Below, in pieces: positions 23,806-31,855 of a stretch of DNA of 44,396 nucleotides. This stretch comes from JAVEYA01 sp034003745 (GTDB lineage: Bacteria > Bacillota > Peptococcia > DRI-13 > PHAD01). The notes below the pieces were generated by a model. It made no database searches. It worked only from the letters and a program-made list of their open reading frames with translations, and was not told the origin of the DNA. The stretch lies in contig JAVEYA010000007.1 in assembly GCA_034003745.1 (NCBI GenBank), positions 1 to 44,396 of the forward strand, read 5' to 3'. The first letter of the stretch is position 1, and each line of letters opens with the position of its first letter. Position numbers and translations under genes: made by a program.

Positions 23806-24972
23806 ATGGCTGTAAAAACTTATGAATTTCGTGTACCTTCGGTCATTTTATCAGGTCCGGACTGCGTTAATAATCTGGGCGCAGAAATCAAGAGGTTAAA
23901 CAAGAAAAAGGCGCTGTTAATCACCGATGAAATGATGGTGAAACTGGGCACAGCCGAAAGAATCTCCAATATCTTAAAGGACTCCAGTATCGAGACCACT
24001 GTTTATTCGGGCGTTGGCGGAGAACCTACCGACAAAATAGTGGAAGAAGGATTAAAATATTTTAAAGAAAACAATTGTGACTTCGTAGTTGGCTTAGGCG
24101 GCGGCAGCCCGGCCGATACGGCGAAGGCTGTAGCTATCATGGCTACCAACCCCGGCAAAATCAGCGATTACATGGGCGCTGAGAAAGTGCCGAACGCGTG
24201 TCCTCCTATTGTTATTATAGCCACTACTGCAGGCACCGGAACAGAAATCACCAAATTCACCATCATTGCCGATACGGAAAAAGACGTCAAGATGCTGATC
24301 GGCACAACCTACTGTATCCCGACCATTGCTGTAGCCGACCCGATGCTGACCGTATCCGTGCCCCCGAAAGGCACAGCCGCTACCGGTATTGACGCCTTAT
24401 GCCACGCCATCGAATCCTATGTTTCTAAAAAAGCCACTCCTATGTCCGAATTTATCGCGCTGGAGGCCATCAAGCTGATTTCGGCCAACCTGCGCGTAGC
24501 CTGGTCCAACGGAGCCGATGTGGATGCCCGCACCAACATGATGCTGGGCGCTACCTTAGCAGGTATTGCTTTCTCTAACTCTTCCGTTACCCTGATTCAC
24601 GGCATGTCCCGTCCCATCGGTGCTTTATTCCATGTGCCCCACGGCATCTCCAACGCCGTCCTGCTGCCGGTCTGGGCTGAATATTCCTATATCGGCAACC
24701 CCGTGAAGTTTGCCAAAGTAGCCGAAGCTATGGGCGAGAATATCGAAGGGCTCTCCACCCTGGATGCAGCCTCCCTGGCCGCAGTTGCTGTCAAGCGCCT
24801 GTGCGAAGATATCCAGATCGGAACCATCGGCACCTTAGGCATCGACAAAGCCAAGTTTGAAGCGGCTATGCCCAAAATGGCCAACGACGCTATCGCCAGC
24901 GGCAGTCCCGGGAACAACCCGAGATTCGCTACGCCGGATGATATTATTGCCCTCTACAAAAAAGCCTGGTAA
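23806..24972 (+). CDS. Iron-containing (group III) alcohol dehydrogenase
   Basis: This 388-residue protein has the nucleotide-binding GGGSPADTAKA motif and the metal-binding region DALCHAIESY plus HGMSRPIGALFHVPHG, which supply the Asp and His iron ligands of this family. It reduces an aldehyde to an alcohol (or the reverse) with NAD(P)H. Next to two copies of an acylating aldehyde dehydrogenase it would complete conversion of an acyl-CoA to an alcohol; ethanol is the simplest substrate, while sulfoacetaldehyde-isethionate is possible. AAAGGAGGAAG precedes the ATG. Codon use is as biased as in the aldehyde dehydrogenases, suggesting high expression. Confidence 0.87.
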   Translation: MAVKTYEFRVPSVILSGPDCVNNLGAEIKRLNKKKALLITDEMMVKLGTAERISNILKDSSIETTVYSGVGGEPTDKIVEEGLKYFKENNCDFVVGLGGGSPADTAKAVAIMATNPGKISDYMGAEKVPNACPPIVIIATTAGTGTEITKFTIIADTEKDVKMLIGTTYCIPTIAVADPMLTVSVPPKGTAATGIDALCHAIESYVSKKATPMSEFIALEAIKLISANLRVAWSNGADVDARTNMMLGATLAGIAFSNSSVTLIHGMSRPIGALFHVPHGISNAVLLPVWAEYSYIGNPVKFAKVAEAMGENIEGLSTLDAASLAAVAVKRLCEDIQIGTIGTLGIDKAKFEAAMPKMANDAIASGSPGNNPRFATPDDIIALYKKAW

Positions 24973-25014
24973 ACTAATACAGGCAGTCCATAACCATTTG
25001 ATAGTCAAAAAAAG

Positions 25015-25047
25015 AGGCAGGCAGCTAAACTTAGCTGTCTGCCTTTG
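25015..25047 (+). terminator. Terminator after the alcohol dehydrogenase
   Basis: AGGCAG-G-CAGCTAA (from 25015) pairs with TTAGCTG-T-CTGCCT with a 2-nt centre, followed by TTTG. It lies between the convergent alcohol dehydrogenase and cbiL genes and can work in both directions. Confidence 0.65.
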
Positions 25048-25078
25048 CTATGGGGTAGGGTGAATAATTTTTAAGCGG

Positions 25079-25765
25079 TTAAGGAGCGATCAGAATCGTG
25101 GTAAAATAGCTCTCTTCCGTCGCCTCGTTAATATTCAGAAAAACATGCTGTGTCGGCAGGCCGCAGTCGGTCACGAGCGCTGCGCGCTCAGTAAGGCCCT
25201 GCGTATGTAGGAGGCGTTTGACCTCCGGCAGCGCCCCACCGGATTTCATCAGCACTTTTCCGCCCGGCAGCGCCAGGGCTGAAGGCAGATCCGGCAGAGA
25301 AGCCGGGAGGATATGCAATGGCGTATCCATAGCGGTAAGACTGCGGTTGAGCAGCGCGGCGCAGGCGCAAAAGCTTGTCACGCCCGGGATGGTTTCCACG
25401 TCGTAACCTCGCTTGAGGAGGATGCGGCAAAGATAGGAATAGGAGCTGAACAGCGAGGCGTCGCCCAGGCTCAAAACGGCCACATCCCGTCCGGCTTCCA
25501 GATATACCGCGATGCGCTCCGCCACGGCGTCATAGTTTTTTGCCAGCTTATCCCGGTCACGGGTCATGGGCAGGTCTAAGTATTCGATTTGCTTTTCCGC
25601 AAGATCCACAGCGCCCGCCGCGATCTGCAGCGCGAGAGAATTGCCCTCGGCTGTACGCGGCGCCGCCAGCACGCCGCACCGCCGGATACGGTTCACCGCC
25701 TTAAGCGTCATTAGCTCGGGGTCTCCCGGCCCCACGCTTACCCCGTACAGTTTTCCCTGTTTCAT
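25079..25765 (-). CDS. cbiL: Precorrin-2 / cobalt-factor II C20-methyltransferase
   Basis: This 228-residue protein has the SAM-dependent tetrapyrrole methylase fold with LYGVSVGPGDPELMTLKA at the N-terminus and the loop VAVLSLGDASLFSSYSYL. It methylates C20 of cobalt-factor II, the first methylation after cobalt insertion. I chose the ATG at 25765 after GGAGGAAC. It lies at the end of the transport-type minus-strand operon, away from the other cbi genes, and directly follows btuD. That places C20 methylation under the same leader as the chelatase cbiK. Confidence 0.9.
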   Translation of the reverse strand: MKQGKLYGVSVGPGDPELMTLKAVNRIRRCGVLAAPRTAEGNSLALQIAAGAVDLAEKQIEYLDLPMTRDRDKLAKNYDAVAERIAVYLEAGRDVAVLSLGDASLFSSYSYLCRILLKRGYDVETIPGVTSFCACAALLNRSLTAMDTPLHILPASLPDLPSALALPGGKVLMKSGGALPEVKRLLHTQGLTERAALVTDCGLPTQHVFLNINEATEESYFTTILIAP

Positions 25766-25788
25766 GGTTGTTCCTCCGTCTTGGTATA

Positions 25789-26901
25789 TCACAGCAATTC
25801 TGCGCTTTCCGCGGTTTTCAAACCCAGCCTGAGGGCCTCCGCAAATAATTCTTTATTTTTTTCATTCATTTCGCCATAGCTTTTTAAGCAGTTGATGACC
25901 ATGCCGCAGGATTGGAGCCGCTGCAACGCGCTTTCATAAATGGCTGCTCCAATTTTCTCGAAGCTTTTTTCAAAAAACACTTCGCCGGCCAGATCACAGG
26001 CAATTTGATAGTCGATATCGTTTTCGTGCAGGATCCCTGTCACAAAGGGAATTCTCTTTTTTTGCAGCATGCGGTATTCCGCAATACCCGTCCCGCCCCC
26101 CGCGATCACAAAGACCTTAGGCGCACCTTGGGGCCGTTCCATCTCAAAGCTGCCGAAAAGAGGATTATAGCTCCCACTCGATAATTCGTACAGTTCATTG
26201 ATCAGCTCTTTTTGAAAAATCTCCTTGGGCGGACCGAAGTGGGTAATATATTCGCCTTTTACACACATCGCCAAATCCGATACTTTTTGCGCCATATCGA
26301 GCTGGTGGAGCGACATGATAACCGTAATCCCCCGCTCTTTGGCCATACTCCTTAAAATGTTGAGAAGCTCCAGTTCATAGCGTACGTCCAAAAAGGAGGT
26401 AGGCTCGTCCAAAACGATGATTTGCGGTTCCTGGCAAATGGCCCGGGCCAGCAGGACTCTCTGCCGCTGCCCATCGCTGATTTCGGTAAAATCCCTGTCC
26501 CTCAGTTCCCAGGCGTTCACCAGTTCCATCGCCTTACGGACCTGCAGGCGGTCTTGTTCCGCTAGGATACCCAGCAGGCCCGTATAAGGATATCGGCCTG
26601 TGGAGACGACGTCCTCGCAGGTCATCAGTTCCGTCCTGAGCTTTTCGGTCAGCACGACGGATACCTGAGAGGACATCTCTTTGCCCGACATATCTTCTAT
26701 GGAGCGATTATCGATATAGACCGTGCCGCAGATACTTTTCAGGTACTTGGTGATGCTTTTTAAGATCGTGGATTTGCCGGAGCCGTTCGGGCCGATCAAG
26801 GTCAAGATTTGTCCCTTGTTCAGCCGTATTTCGATGTCCTTGATCAGCGGCTTGCCGTTATAGCCTACTGTCAGCTGTTTTGTATAGAAGAAGTACTCCA
26901 T
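25789..26901 (-). CDS. btuD: Corrinoid/siderophore ABC transporter ATPase with C-terminal extension
   Basis: This 370-residue protein begins with a FecE/BtuD-type ATPase: Walker A GPNGSGKST, signature ISDGQRQRVLLARAI, Walker B IIVLDEPTSFLD. This domain ends near residue 255. The remaining 115 residues contain VFVIAGGGTGIAEYRML, FVTGILHENDIDY, and a helical tail with CGMVINCLKSYGEMNEKN. I do not recognise a named family for the tail, though it looks Rossmann-like. It follows btuC by 1 bp. The cobalamin assignment rests on the riboswitch upstream of the operon and the neighbours; haem or iron-chelate import is an alternative. Confidence 0.82.
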   Translation of the reverse strand: MEYFFYTKQLTVGYNGKPLIKDIEIRLNKGQILTLIGPNGSGKSTILKSITKYLKSICGTVYIDNRSIEDMSGKEMSSQVSVVLTEKLRTELMTCEDVVSTGRYPYTGLLGILAEQDRLQVRKAMELVNAWELRDRDFTEISDGQRQRVLLARAICQEPQIIVLDEPTSFLDVRYELELLNILRSMAKERGITVIMSLHQLDMAQKVSDLAMCVKGEYITHFGPPKEIFQKELINELYELSSGSYNPLFGSFEMERPQGAPKVFVIAGGGTGIAEYRMLQKKRIPFVTGILHENDIDYQIACDLAGEVFFEKSFEKIGAAIYESALQRLQSCGMVINCLKSYGEMNEKNKELFAEALRLGLKTAESAELL

Positions 26902-26902
26902 C

Positions 26903-27940
26903 TCAGCCCCGCACCTTCCTTCTTAACAGGATCCCTATCACAATAGGCGCCCCGAATACGGCGGTTACCGAACTGATACTGAGTTCCGTAGGCGCAAAGA
27001 TTGTCCGGGCAATCAGGTCGCAGCCCAAACAGAAAATGGCGCCTCCTAAAAAGCATACGGGGATGACGATCAGCGGCTTGCCGGTTTTCAAAAACGATTT
27101 TACCAGATGGGGCACCGCCACACCCACAAAGGAAACCGGTCCGGCAAAAGCGGTCACGCAGGCGCACAGCACGCTGGAAAGCAACACCAGCATGATCCGG
27201 AATAGTTTGATATTTACGCCCATATTCAGCGCGTAGCTCTCCCCCAGCTGGTAAGCGCCTATGGGCTTGGACATCAGAAACACCACCGCCGAGGTGACCA
27301 GCACCACCGCTGCCATAACCCGCACATCCTCCCAGGAAACGCCTGAAAAGCTGCCCCGGGACCAGTTATGCAGGTTGACGATACTGGCGTCGCTGGCAAA
27401 GGTTATTATAAAGTCGGTTATAGCCGAGCAGATGTAGCCGATCATCACACCGCTGACGATCAGCATGGAGGCCCGTTGTCCCGTCCTTGCAATCAAGAGG
27501 ACAAATCCCATGGAAATCATCGCCCCTACAAAGGCCGCCGTGATTAAAGCCGCGGAACTGACCGTATGGTATCTGCCGAGCGCCAGAACCATAACAATGG
27601 CCACCGCCAGCTTAGCGCCGGAGGAGATTCCCAGCACATAAGGCCCTGCGATGGGGTTATTGAAAAACGTCTGCAATAAAAAGCCCGACAAGGCCAGTGC
27701 GCCGCCAAGGATGATGGCCGCCATCATTCTGGGCAGCCTTATCTTCCAGATAATGCCGTAATTGGTTTCAGTTACGTTCTGGCCCAAGAGTGTCTTGACA
27801 ATGTCTTTTATTTGTATGATTACGCTGCCCAAGCTTATATTGAGTAAAATCAATACGATAAATAAGACGACGAGTATCGCTACGGTGATGCAATACCTCA
27901 AATACTTTTTTTCTCTTTCATCCTTCATTTCCATCCCCAT
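26903..27940 (-). CDS. btuC: FecCD-family ABC transporter permease (BtuC-like)
   Basis: This 345-residue protein has about ten hydrophobic helices and the FecCD signatures IRLPRMMAAIILGGALALSG, NNPIAGPYVLGISSGAK and FVGVAVPHLVK. It forms the membrane channel for a corrinoid or iron-chelate importer. Three closely spaced in-frame ATGs (27940, 27934, 27928) are possible; the first has AGGGGTG upstream. It lies between the binding protein and ATPase genes. Confidence 0.87.
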   Translation of the reverse strand: MGMEMKDEREKKYLRYCITVAILVVLFIVLILLNISLGSVIIQIKDIVKTLLGQNVTETNYGIIWKIRLPRMMAAIILGGALALSGFLLQTFFNNPIAGPYVLGISSGAKLAVAIVMVLALGRYHTVSSAALITAAFVGAMISMGFVLLIARTGQRASMLIVSGVMIGYICSAITDFIITFASDASIVNLHNWSRGSFSGVSWEDVRVMAAVVLVTSAVVFLMSKPIGAYQLGESYALNMGVNIKLFRIMLVLLSSVLCACVTAFAGPVSFVGVAVPHLVKSFLKTGKPLIVIPVCFLGGAIFCLGCDLIARTIFAPTELSISSVTAVFGAPIVIGILLRRKVRG

Positions 27941-27971
27941 TCCCGCTGCTCACCCCTCGCCCCCGGCGTTA

Positions 27972-29123
27972 TTATTGCAGCCGGTACATGAAATTCAATT
28001 CGGTCAGTCCTTCGCCGCTTTCCGTAAGCATCCGGCGGATATCCGCGATCATCAGGCCGAGCTGCGTGGTTTCCTGAAACAGATTCCTGCCTGTGCACCA
28101 GACATTGCCGTTTTGCACAGCCTTGAAATCTTCCAGTAAACTGTTTTTGCCGAGCAGTTCTTTTATAGAGGAAATCTCGCCGCCGATGGTGCTGTTATAA
28201 ATGATGAAGTCTGCCTCCTTGGCCGTGGCGTAAAATTTCTCCATTTCCAGCGTTACTGTGCTGGTGGCATTTTCCGGGTCCCCCAGATCTTTAAAGATAT
28301 AATTGCCTCCGGCCAGCTCAATCATTTTTGTGACGTAGTCGCCGGATTTTCTGGCGACGGCATAACCTGAGGAACTGATATAGAAAAAGGCCACCGTTCT
28401 TCTAGTGTTTTCCAAACCGGCCACGTCGTCCATATACGCTGCCTGCTCATTAAAAAGCTGCTCCGCCATAGCCTCTTTGCCCAGAAGCGCCGCATAAAGC
28501 TTAATCCACTCGGTGCGCCCTAAGGGGTGGGATTCATAGCTGGACTGGTCTGTCAGTACCGGGATGCCGACCTCTTCCAATTTTTCCTTCACTTCCGGCG
28601 TATGGTTGATCATGGTGGACTCAACGGCCAGGCTGCACGCATTGGACATGATCAGCTCATAGTCCGGCGCGCTGTATTTCCCGGCGTAGAGAATGTCGCC
28701 GGCCTGCATGGCCGCTTTGGCGTTCCCGATGTACCAGTCTTCGGTCTTGGCGCCGGACAGGCGGATATTTTCCAGGGAATCCAGCGCATCGAACAGACAC
28801 ATGGCCGAAGTAGCCACAAGATAGATATTTTTAACCGGCTGCCGCAGGACTGTAATATCCGCGGCGATGTTCCCGGGAATCTCGCCGCCCGGGGGAACGA
28901 CCAGAAATCTTGCGCCGTCGGATATCGTGATCAAGGCATAACCGCCGTTGTAATAATCTACGCTGAAATTTTTTGCGTACTTGAGCTCTATACTGCTTGT
29001 GGCCGGCCAGCCGTTTCCAAGACCCTTTTCCCGGACCTCGGGCCGGTTCCCGGCGCATCCGGCCGGCAGAGAGAGGATCAGCAGTACGCTTATAATCAGG
29101 AGTAAAAATCGATTTTTTCTCAT
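27972..29123 (-). CDS. btuF: Lipoprotein periplasmic-type binding protein (BtuF/FecB-like)
   Basis: This 383-residue protein has a lipoprotein signal with lipobox LPAGC (Cys at about residue 23) and a two-lobed TroA/FecB-type ligand-binding domain, including ESTMINHTPEVKEKLEEVGIPVL and IIYNSTIGGEISS. It presents the ligand to the BtuCD pair. The start is set at 29123, where ATG overlaps the upstream stop (ATGA); the ORF can be extended by 24 codons into the preceding gene, but those encode no signal. Ligand assignment as corrinoid rests on the operon context. Confidence 0.83.
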   Translation of the reverse strand: MRKNRFLLLIISVLLILSLPAGCAGNRPEVREKGLGNGWPATSSIELKYAKNFSVDYYNGGYALITISDGARFLVVPPGGEIPGNIAADITVLRQPVKNIYLVATSAMCLFDALDSLENIRLSGAKTEDWYIGNAKAAMQAGDILYAGKYSAPDYELIMSNACSLAVESTMINHTPEVKEKLEEVGIPVLTDQSSYESHPLGRTEWIKLYAALLGKEAMAEQLFNEQAAYMDDVAGLENTRRTVAFFYISSSGYAVARKSGDYVTKMIELAGGNYIFKDLGDPENATSTVTLEMEKFYATAKEADFIIYNSTIGGEISSIKELLGKNSLLEDFKAVQNGNVWCTGRNLFQETTQLGLMIADIRRMLTESGEGLTELNFMYRLQ

Positions 29124-29626
29124 GCCTTCGCCTTTCGCCTTAAGAGAACAATAGAAAAACCAAGAATCACCAGGATGATCAGAGCAGCCGCCCAAAGGGC
29201 AGTCCCCGGCTGAGCCGGCGCAGGCCGGTCCCCGCTGAGGGGCCGCAGCGTCGCCCCATCGAAGCGCAGCGTATAATCGATTTCGTGGGGCCGGCTCATG
29301 GCGACGGTCTGGGCGCTGACCGGCATATCTTCGTCTAAGAGGACCGGAATCTCAAACATGGCGTTTCCGTCGGTATTGACGGGGTAGTAGGTAGTCCCGT
29401 CCAAGCGCATATACTCGTAATAAGGACTACTCCAGATGAGGACAGCCGTCGCCTGACCATCTGCAACCGTCAGCTGCGCCGGGGACTCCACCGTTGCCCT
29501 GCCGGAACCGCCCGTAAGCGTTACTTCTATCCTATACCGGCCATCCGTAGGCGTCTCGGCCGCCATTGCCCGGACCGGCAGCATCATGATCAGTAAAAGT
29601 ACAGTCCAAAACAAGTGTCTTTTCAT
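29120..29626 (-). CDS. Membrane-anchored small surface protein, NEAT-like, in transport operon
   Basis: This 168-residue protein has a signal peptide ending near AMAAE, a beta-rich domain (DGRYRIEVTLTGGSG, AQLTVADGQATAVLIWSS, PYYEYMRLDG, FEIPVLLDEDMPV), and a C-terminal membrane helix (ALWAAALIILVILGFSIVLL) followed by RRKAKA, a surface-anchor arrangement. The layout resembles NEAT-like domains that capture tetrapyrroles or iron chelates at the cell surface; I cannot confirm the family without a search. The next gene upstream encodes a relative. It is translationally coupled to btuF. Confidence 0.65.
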   Translation of the reverse strand: MKRHLFWTVLLLIMMLPVRAMAAETPTDGRYRIEVTLTGGSGRATVESPAQLTVADGQATAVLIWSSPYYEYMRLDGTTYYPVNTDGNAMFEIPVLLDEDMPVSAQTVAMSRPHEIDYTLRFDGATLRPLSGDRPAPAQPGTALWAAALIILVILGFSIVLLRRKAKA

Positions 29627-29643
29627 AAATACCTCACGCCGGC

Positions 29644-29680
29644 AAACAGGAGCCGCAAAAGGTTCCTGCGGCTCCTGTTT
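29644..29680. repeat. 14-bp perfect inverted repeat between surface-protein genes
   Basis: AAACAGGAGCCGCA (29644-29657) and TGCGGCTCCTGTTT (29667-29680) are perfectly complementary with a 9-nt loop. As RNA it is a strong hairpin between the two surface-protein genes and could be a partial terminator or an mRNA processing/stability element setting unequal expression. Confidence 0.55.
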
Positions 29681-29688
29681 CCTATACG

Positions 29689-30207
29689 TTATTCAGCCGT
29701 AATCGCGTCCCGGGGTATTAAGGAGGACTGAAATACCAAAACCCTGTCGTACCATTGCTTTTTGCGGATGCTCCAGGCGGCGCAGTCGATATCCTGGTCC
29801 AGAGCGGCCACGGGGACTTAATAGGTATATTTGCCGTCCGCGTTTTCCACAAAATAGATGCACTTATCATCCGTATCGGCCAGCGCTTCCTCACCGGCGC
29901 CCATATATAATTTCTCATAGCCGTCTCCGCTGAGCGTCAAAACAGCAGACATCTCCCCGTCCGCCACGGTAAGCTGGGCGTCGATAATCCGGAACATGGA
30001 GGAACTGGAGGATACTTCGATTTGATATGTCCCGTCCTGGATCCGGTCGCCATAAAGGGGTTTTTTCTCATCTTCCGCAGGAGCCCCCTCCGCTTTCCCG
30101 GCGGCAGAGGGCGGTTCACCCGGGGTCTGTGTGGTTCCTGCGCCGCAGCCTGTAAAGATCATGCAGGCCAACAAAGCTGAAACTAGAAAAAGTATTGTTT
30201 TCTTCAT
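29689..30207 (-). pseudogene. NEAT-like surface lipoprotein gene interrupted by in-frame TAA
   Basis: The start encodes a lipoprotein (MKKTILFLVSALLACMIFTGC) and a beta-rich domain with DGTYQIEVSSSSSMF and AQLTVADGEMSAVL. A TAA at 29818-29820 stops it at residue 129. Reading on in the same frame gives VPVAALDQDIDCAAWSI and QWYDRVLVFQSSLIP to a TAA at 29689-29691, aligning with the PVLLDEDMPV and YTLRF segments of the next gene. The gene therefore seems full length but for one nonsense codon (AAA or GAA to TAA would explain it). A 129-residue truncated lipoprotein might still be made. AGGAGATTG lies before the ATG. Confidence 0.65.
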
Positions 30208-30264
30208 TCCATCAATCTCCTAAACTCAATTCTTTGCCTGCAGCCTGCCTGAATTTGTTTTTTC

Positions 30265-31170
30265 TTATTTCGCCATGGCTTCGCCGGCATGCTTGACAAT
30301 GAGTTCCTGAATACCCTTGTATTGGCCCAGGCCCTTTAAGACGGTCTCCACTTCGTAGCCTTCCGCCGTGAACGCGCTCTTCCAGGAGTCTTCTTCATCC
30401 CCCGCCATATCGTTATTAGCGTGGTCGCCCGCAACGATCATGAACGGCAACAGCGCCACTTTCTTCGCGCCGGAAGCTTTCACCAGCGTCATTACCTCTT
30501 CCAGGCCGGGCTCAGCCTCGACCGTACCGATGAAGTAGTTGGCGAGGCCGGCAGCCGTTACCCGCTCTTGCAGTTTGGTGTAAGTATCGTTCGCTGCATG
30601 TTCGGTGCCGTGACCCATGAATACAATGGCCGTCCCGGCAGCCTGATAGGTTTTCGTTTCCTCGGCGATGGCGGCGATAGCCGCGTCATAGTCGCTGTCC
30701 GTAAGTAAAAGCGTCTTGCCGATCTTGAAACTCTCGAATTTATCCTGATAGGGCGTGACTTCAGCGATGACGTCGTCGTACTCAAAGCCGCTCATCACAT
30801 GGGTAGGCTGGATGAGGACCTCTTTTACGCCGTCGGCTACCAGGCGGTCCATGGCCTCCGTAACATTATCGATCTCCAGTTTATCACGCTCCGCCAGGAT
30901 ATCGATGATAATCTGGCTGGTAAAGGCACGCCGGAGCTCGTAGTCCGGATAAGCTTTCTGCAGCGCCTTCTCTACGCCGCCTATGGACAGATCACGGTTG
31001 TCATTGTAGCTGGTGCCGAAGCTGACCACCAGCAGGACCTTTTTGGGCGTCTCAGGCGCGGAGTTCTGGCCGGCCGGACTCGCCGGCGTTTTTGAGCAGC
31101 CCGCGGTTATCAGTAAAAATAGGGACAGAGTCAAGAGCAACGCTGAAAATTTTTTAATATGTTTTTTCAT
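30265..31170 (-). CDS. cbiK: Sirohydrochlorin cobaltochelatase CbiK, lipoprotein form
   Basis: This 301-residue protein has a signal peptide and a lipobox-like ITAGC (Cys at about residue 25), then a CbiK chelatase domain: VLLVVSFGTSYNDNRD, the His in FMGHGTEHAANDTY and the His in IVAGDHANNDMAGDEEDSW, both conserved catalytic regions. CbiK inserts cobalt (or, in related enzymes, iron) into sirohydrochlorin. Exported CbiK is known in Desulfovibrio (CbiKP), where a transport or haem-related role was proposed. I chose the ATG at 31170 after AAGGAGAATC; the ORF extends 39 codons further, but that extension runs into the riboswitch terminator region. No cytoplasmic CbiK is in the window. Confidence 0.88.
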   Translation of the reverse strand: MKKHIKKFSALLLTLSLFLLITAGCSKTPASPAGQNSAPETPKKVLLVVSFGTSYNDNRDLSIGGVEKALQKAYPDYELRRAFTSQIIIDILAERDKLEIDNVTEAMDRLVADGVKEVLIQPTHVMSGFEYDDVIAEVTPYQDKFESFKIGKTLLLTDSDYDAAIAAIAEETKTYQAAGTAIVFMGHGTEHAANDTYTKLQERVTAAGLANYFIGTVEAEPGLEEVMTLVKASGAKKVALLPFMIVAGDHANNDMAGDEEDSWKSAFTAEGYEVETVLKGLGQYKGIQELIVKHAGEAMAK

Positions 31171-31272
31171 GGTGGATTCTCCTTTTTCATTATTTTGTAT
31201 TTGCTTTATATTTGTCGCCGGTGCGGCACTTGCAGAGAAATCTCGCCGGCGAAAACGCAGCCAAAGGCAAAT

Positions 31273-31301
31273 AAAAAACGCCTGCAATCAACTCGCAGAC
31301 G
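31273..31301 (-). terminator. Riboswitch-controlled terminator before cbiK
   Basis: On the minus strand CGTCTGC (31295-31301) and GCAGGCG (31279-31285) form a stem with one G-U pair, then T6 (31273-31278). It lies between the cobalamin aptamer and cbiK, as expected for a transcriptional off-switch. Confidence 0.65.
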
Positions 31302-31412
31302 TTGGTTTAAGTACGAAACTGTAATATCCTCCCTTAAACAGCAGGAAGGCTTTTTCGCATTCGTGACCCCGGTAGTCCGCAGGGCGATACGCACCGCATG
31401 ATGCATGCGGCA

Positions 31413-31571
31413 GGAAACAAGCAAGTATTCTGGCTTATCGCCTGCGTCAGCTTAAGGACGCAAGCTTTGGCGCCTTCCCGGAATTTCTTCCAGTGGCCTC
31501 TGCCAAAGCAGCAGCGAATTACAGCAACGGCCTTGCGTGGGATTTACACCCAACTTCCATGGCCTGTTTCC
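31413..31571 (-). promoter_or_regulatory. Cobalamin riboswitch (full-length class) before cbiK operon
   Basis: Read on the minus strand the region shows the conserved parts of the cobalamin aptamer: the P1 strand GGAAACA pairing with TGTTTCC, GTTGGGTGTAAATCCCACGC, a GGCCACTGG block carrying the B12 box GCCACTG, GGGAAGGCGC and the closing AAGCCAGAATAC. Cobalamin binding normally lowers expression. The boundaries are judged by eye. Confidence 0.85.
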
Positions 31572-31591
31572 AAATATTAAATTTCGAGGCT

Positions 31592-31621
31592 AGTATAGCA
31601 CTGCATGAATCATTTTGTCAA
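31592..31621 (-). promoter_or_regulatory. Promoter of the cbiK-btu-cbiL operon
   Basis: On the minus strand TTGACA (31616-31621) and TATACT (31592-31597) are separated by 18 nt, placing the start just upstream of the cobalamin aptamer. Confidence 0.6.
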
Positions 31622-31654
31622 TGTCATTGTAGACGGCATTCACTTCTCTACGGC

Positions 31655-31683
31655 TTGACAATGATTTGCTTTTGACGCATACT
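31655..31683 (+). promoter_or_regulatory. Promoter of the cbiD operon
   Basis: TTGACA (31655-31660) and CATACT (31678-31683) are separated by 17 nt. The two divergent -35 boxes are 33 nt apart, so the two operons start back to back. Confidence 0.6.
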
Positions 31684-31688
31684 GGTTC

Positions 31689-31790
31689 TGAATAAAAGAT
31701 GGGGAAGAAGGGTGAAATTCCCTCGCAAGTCCGTTACCGTGAGAGCCGGGATACCAGAATTCATATTCCTTTGCGGGCGCCGAAGGATAT
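31689..31790 (+). promoter_or_regulatory. Short-form cobalamin riboswitch before cbiD operon
   Basis: The core GGGAAGAAGGGTGAAATTCC, then GCAAGTCCGTTACCGTGA and GAGCCGGGATACCAG, matches the cobalamin aptamer, but the peripheral arm with the GCCACTG box is missing, as in the shorter cobalamin riboswitch class. A hairpin TCCTT/AAGGA (about 31767-31787) with a GC-rich loop follows. The ends are approximate. Confidence 0.75.
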
Positions 31791-31823
31791 GATTTAAGTG
31801 GGAATCCGTTCTCTCATAAATCA

Positions 31824-31853
31824 GCCCTCGGCGCTGCGACGCCGGGGGTTTTT
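31824..31853 (+). terminator. Riboswitch-controlled terminator abutting the cbiD start
   Basis: CCCTCGGCG (31825-31833) pairs with CGCCGGGGG (31840-31848, one G-U pair), then a T5 run. GCGCCGA (31777-31783) can instead pair with TCGGCGC (31828-31834) as an antiterminator. The cbiD ATG at 31856 lies two bases after the T run. Confidence 0.75.
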
Positions 31854-31855
31854 GT

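Noticed and set aside
29818..29820. Recoding of the in-frame TAA as a sense codon
   Set aside because: TAA is not used for pyrrolysine or selenocysteine, and no recoding element is visible; a nonsense mutation or sequencing error is simpler.
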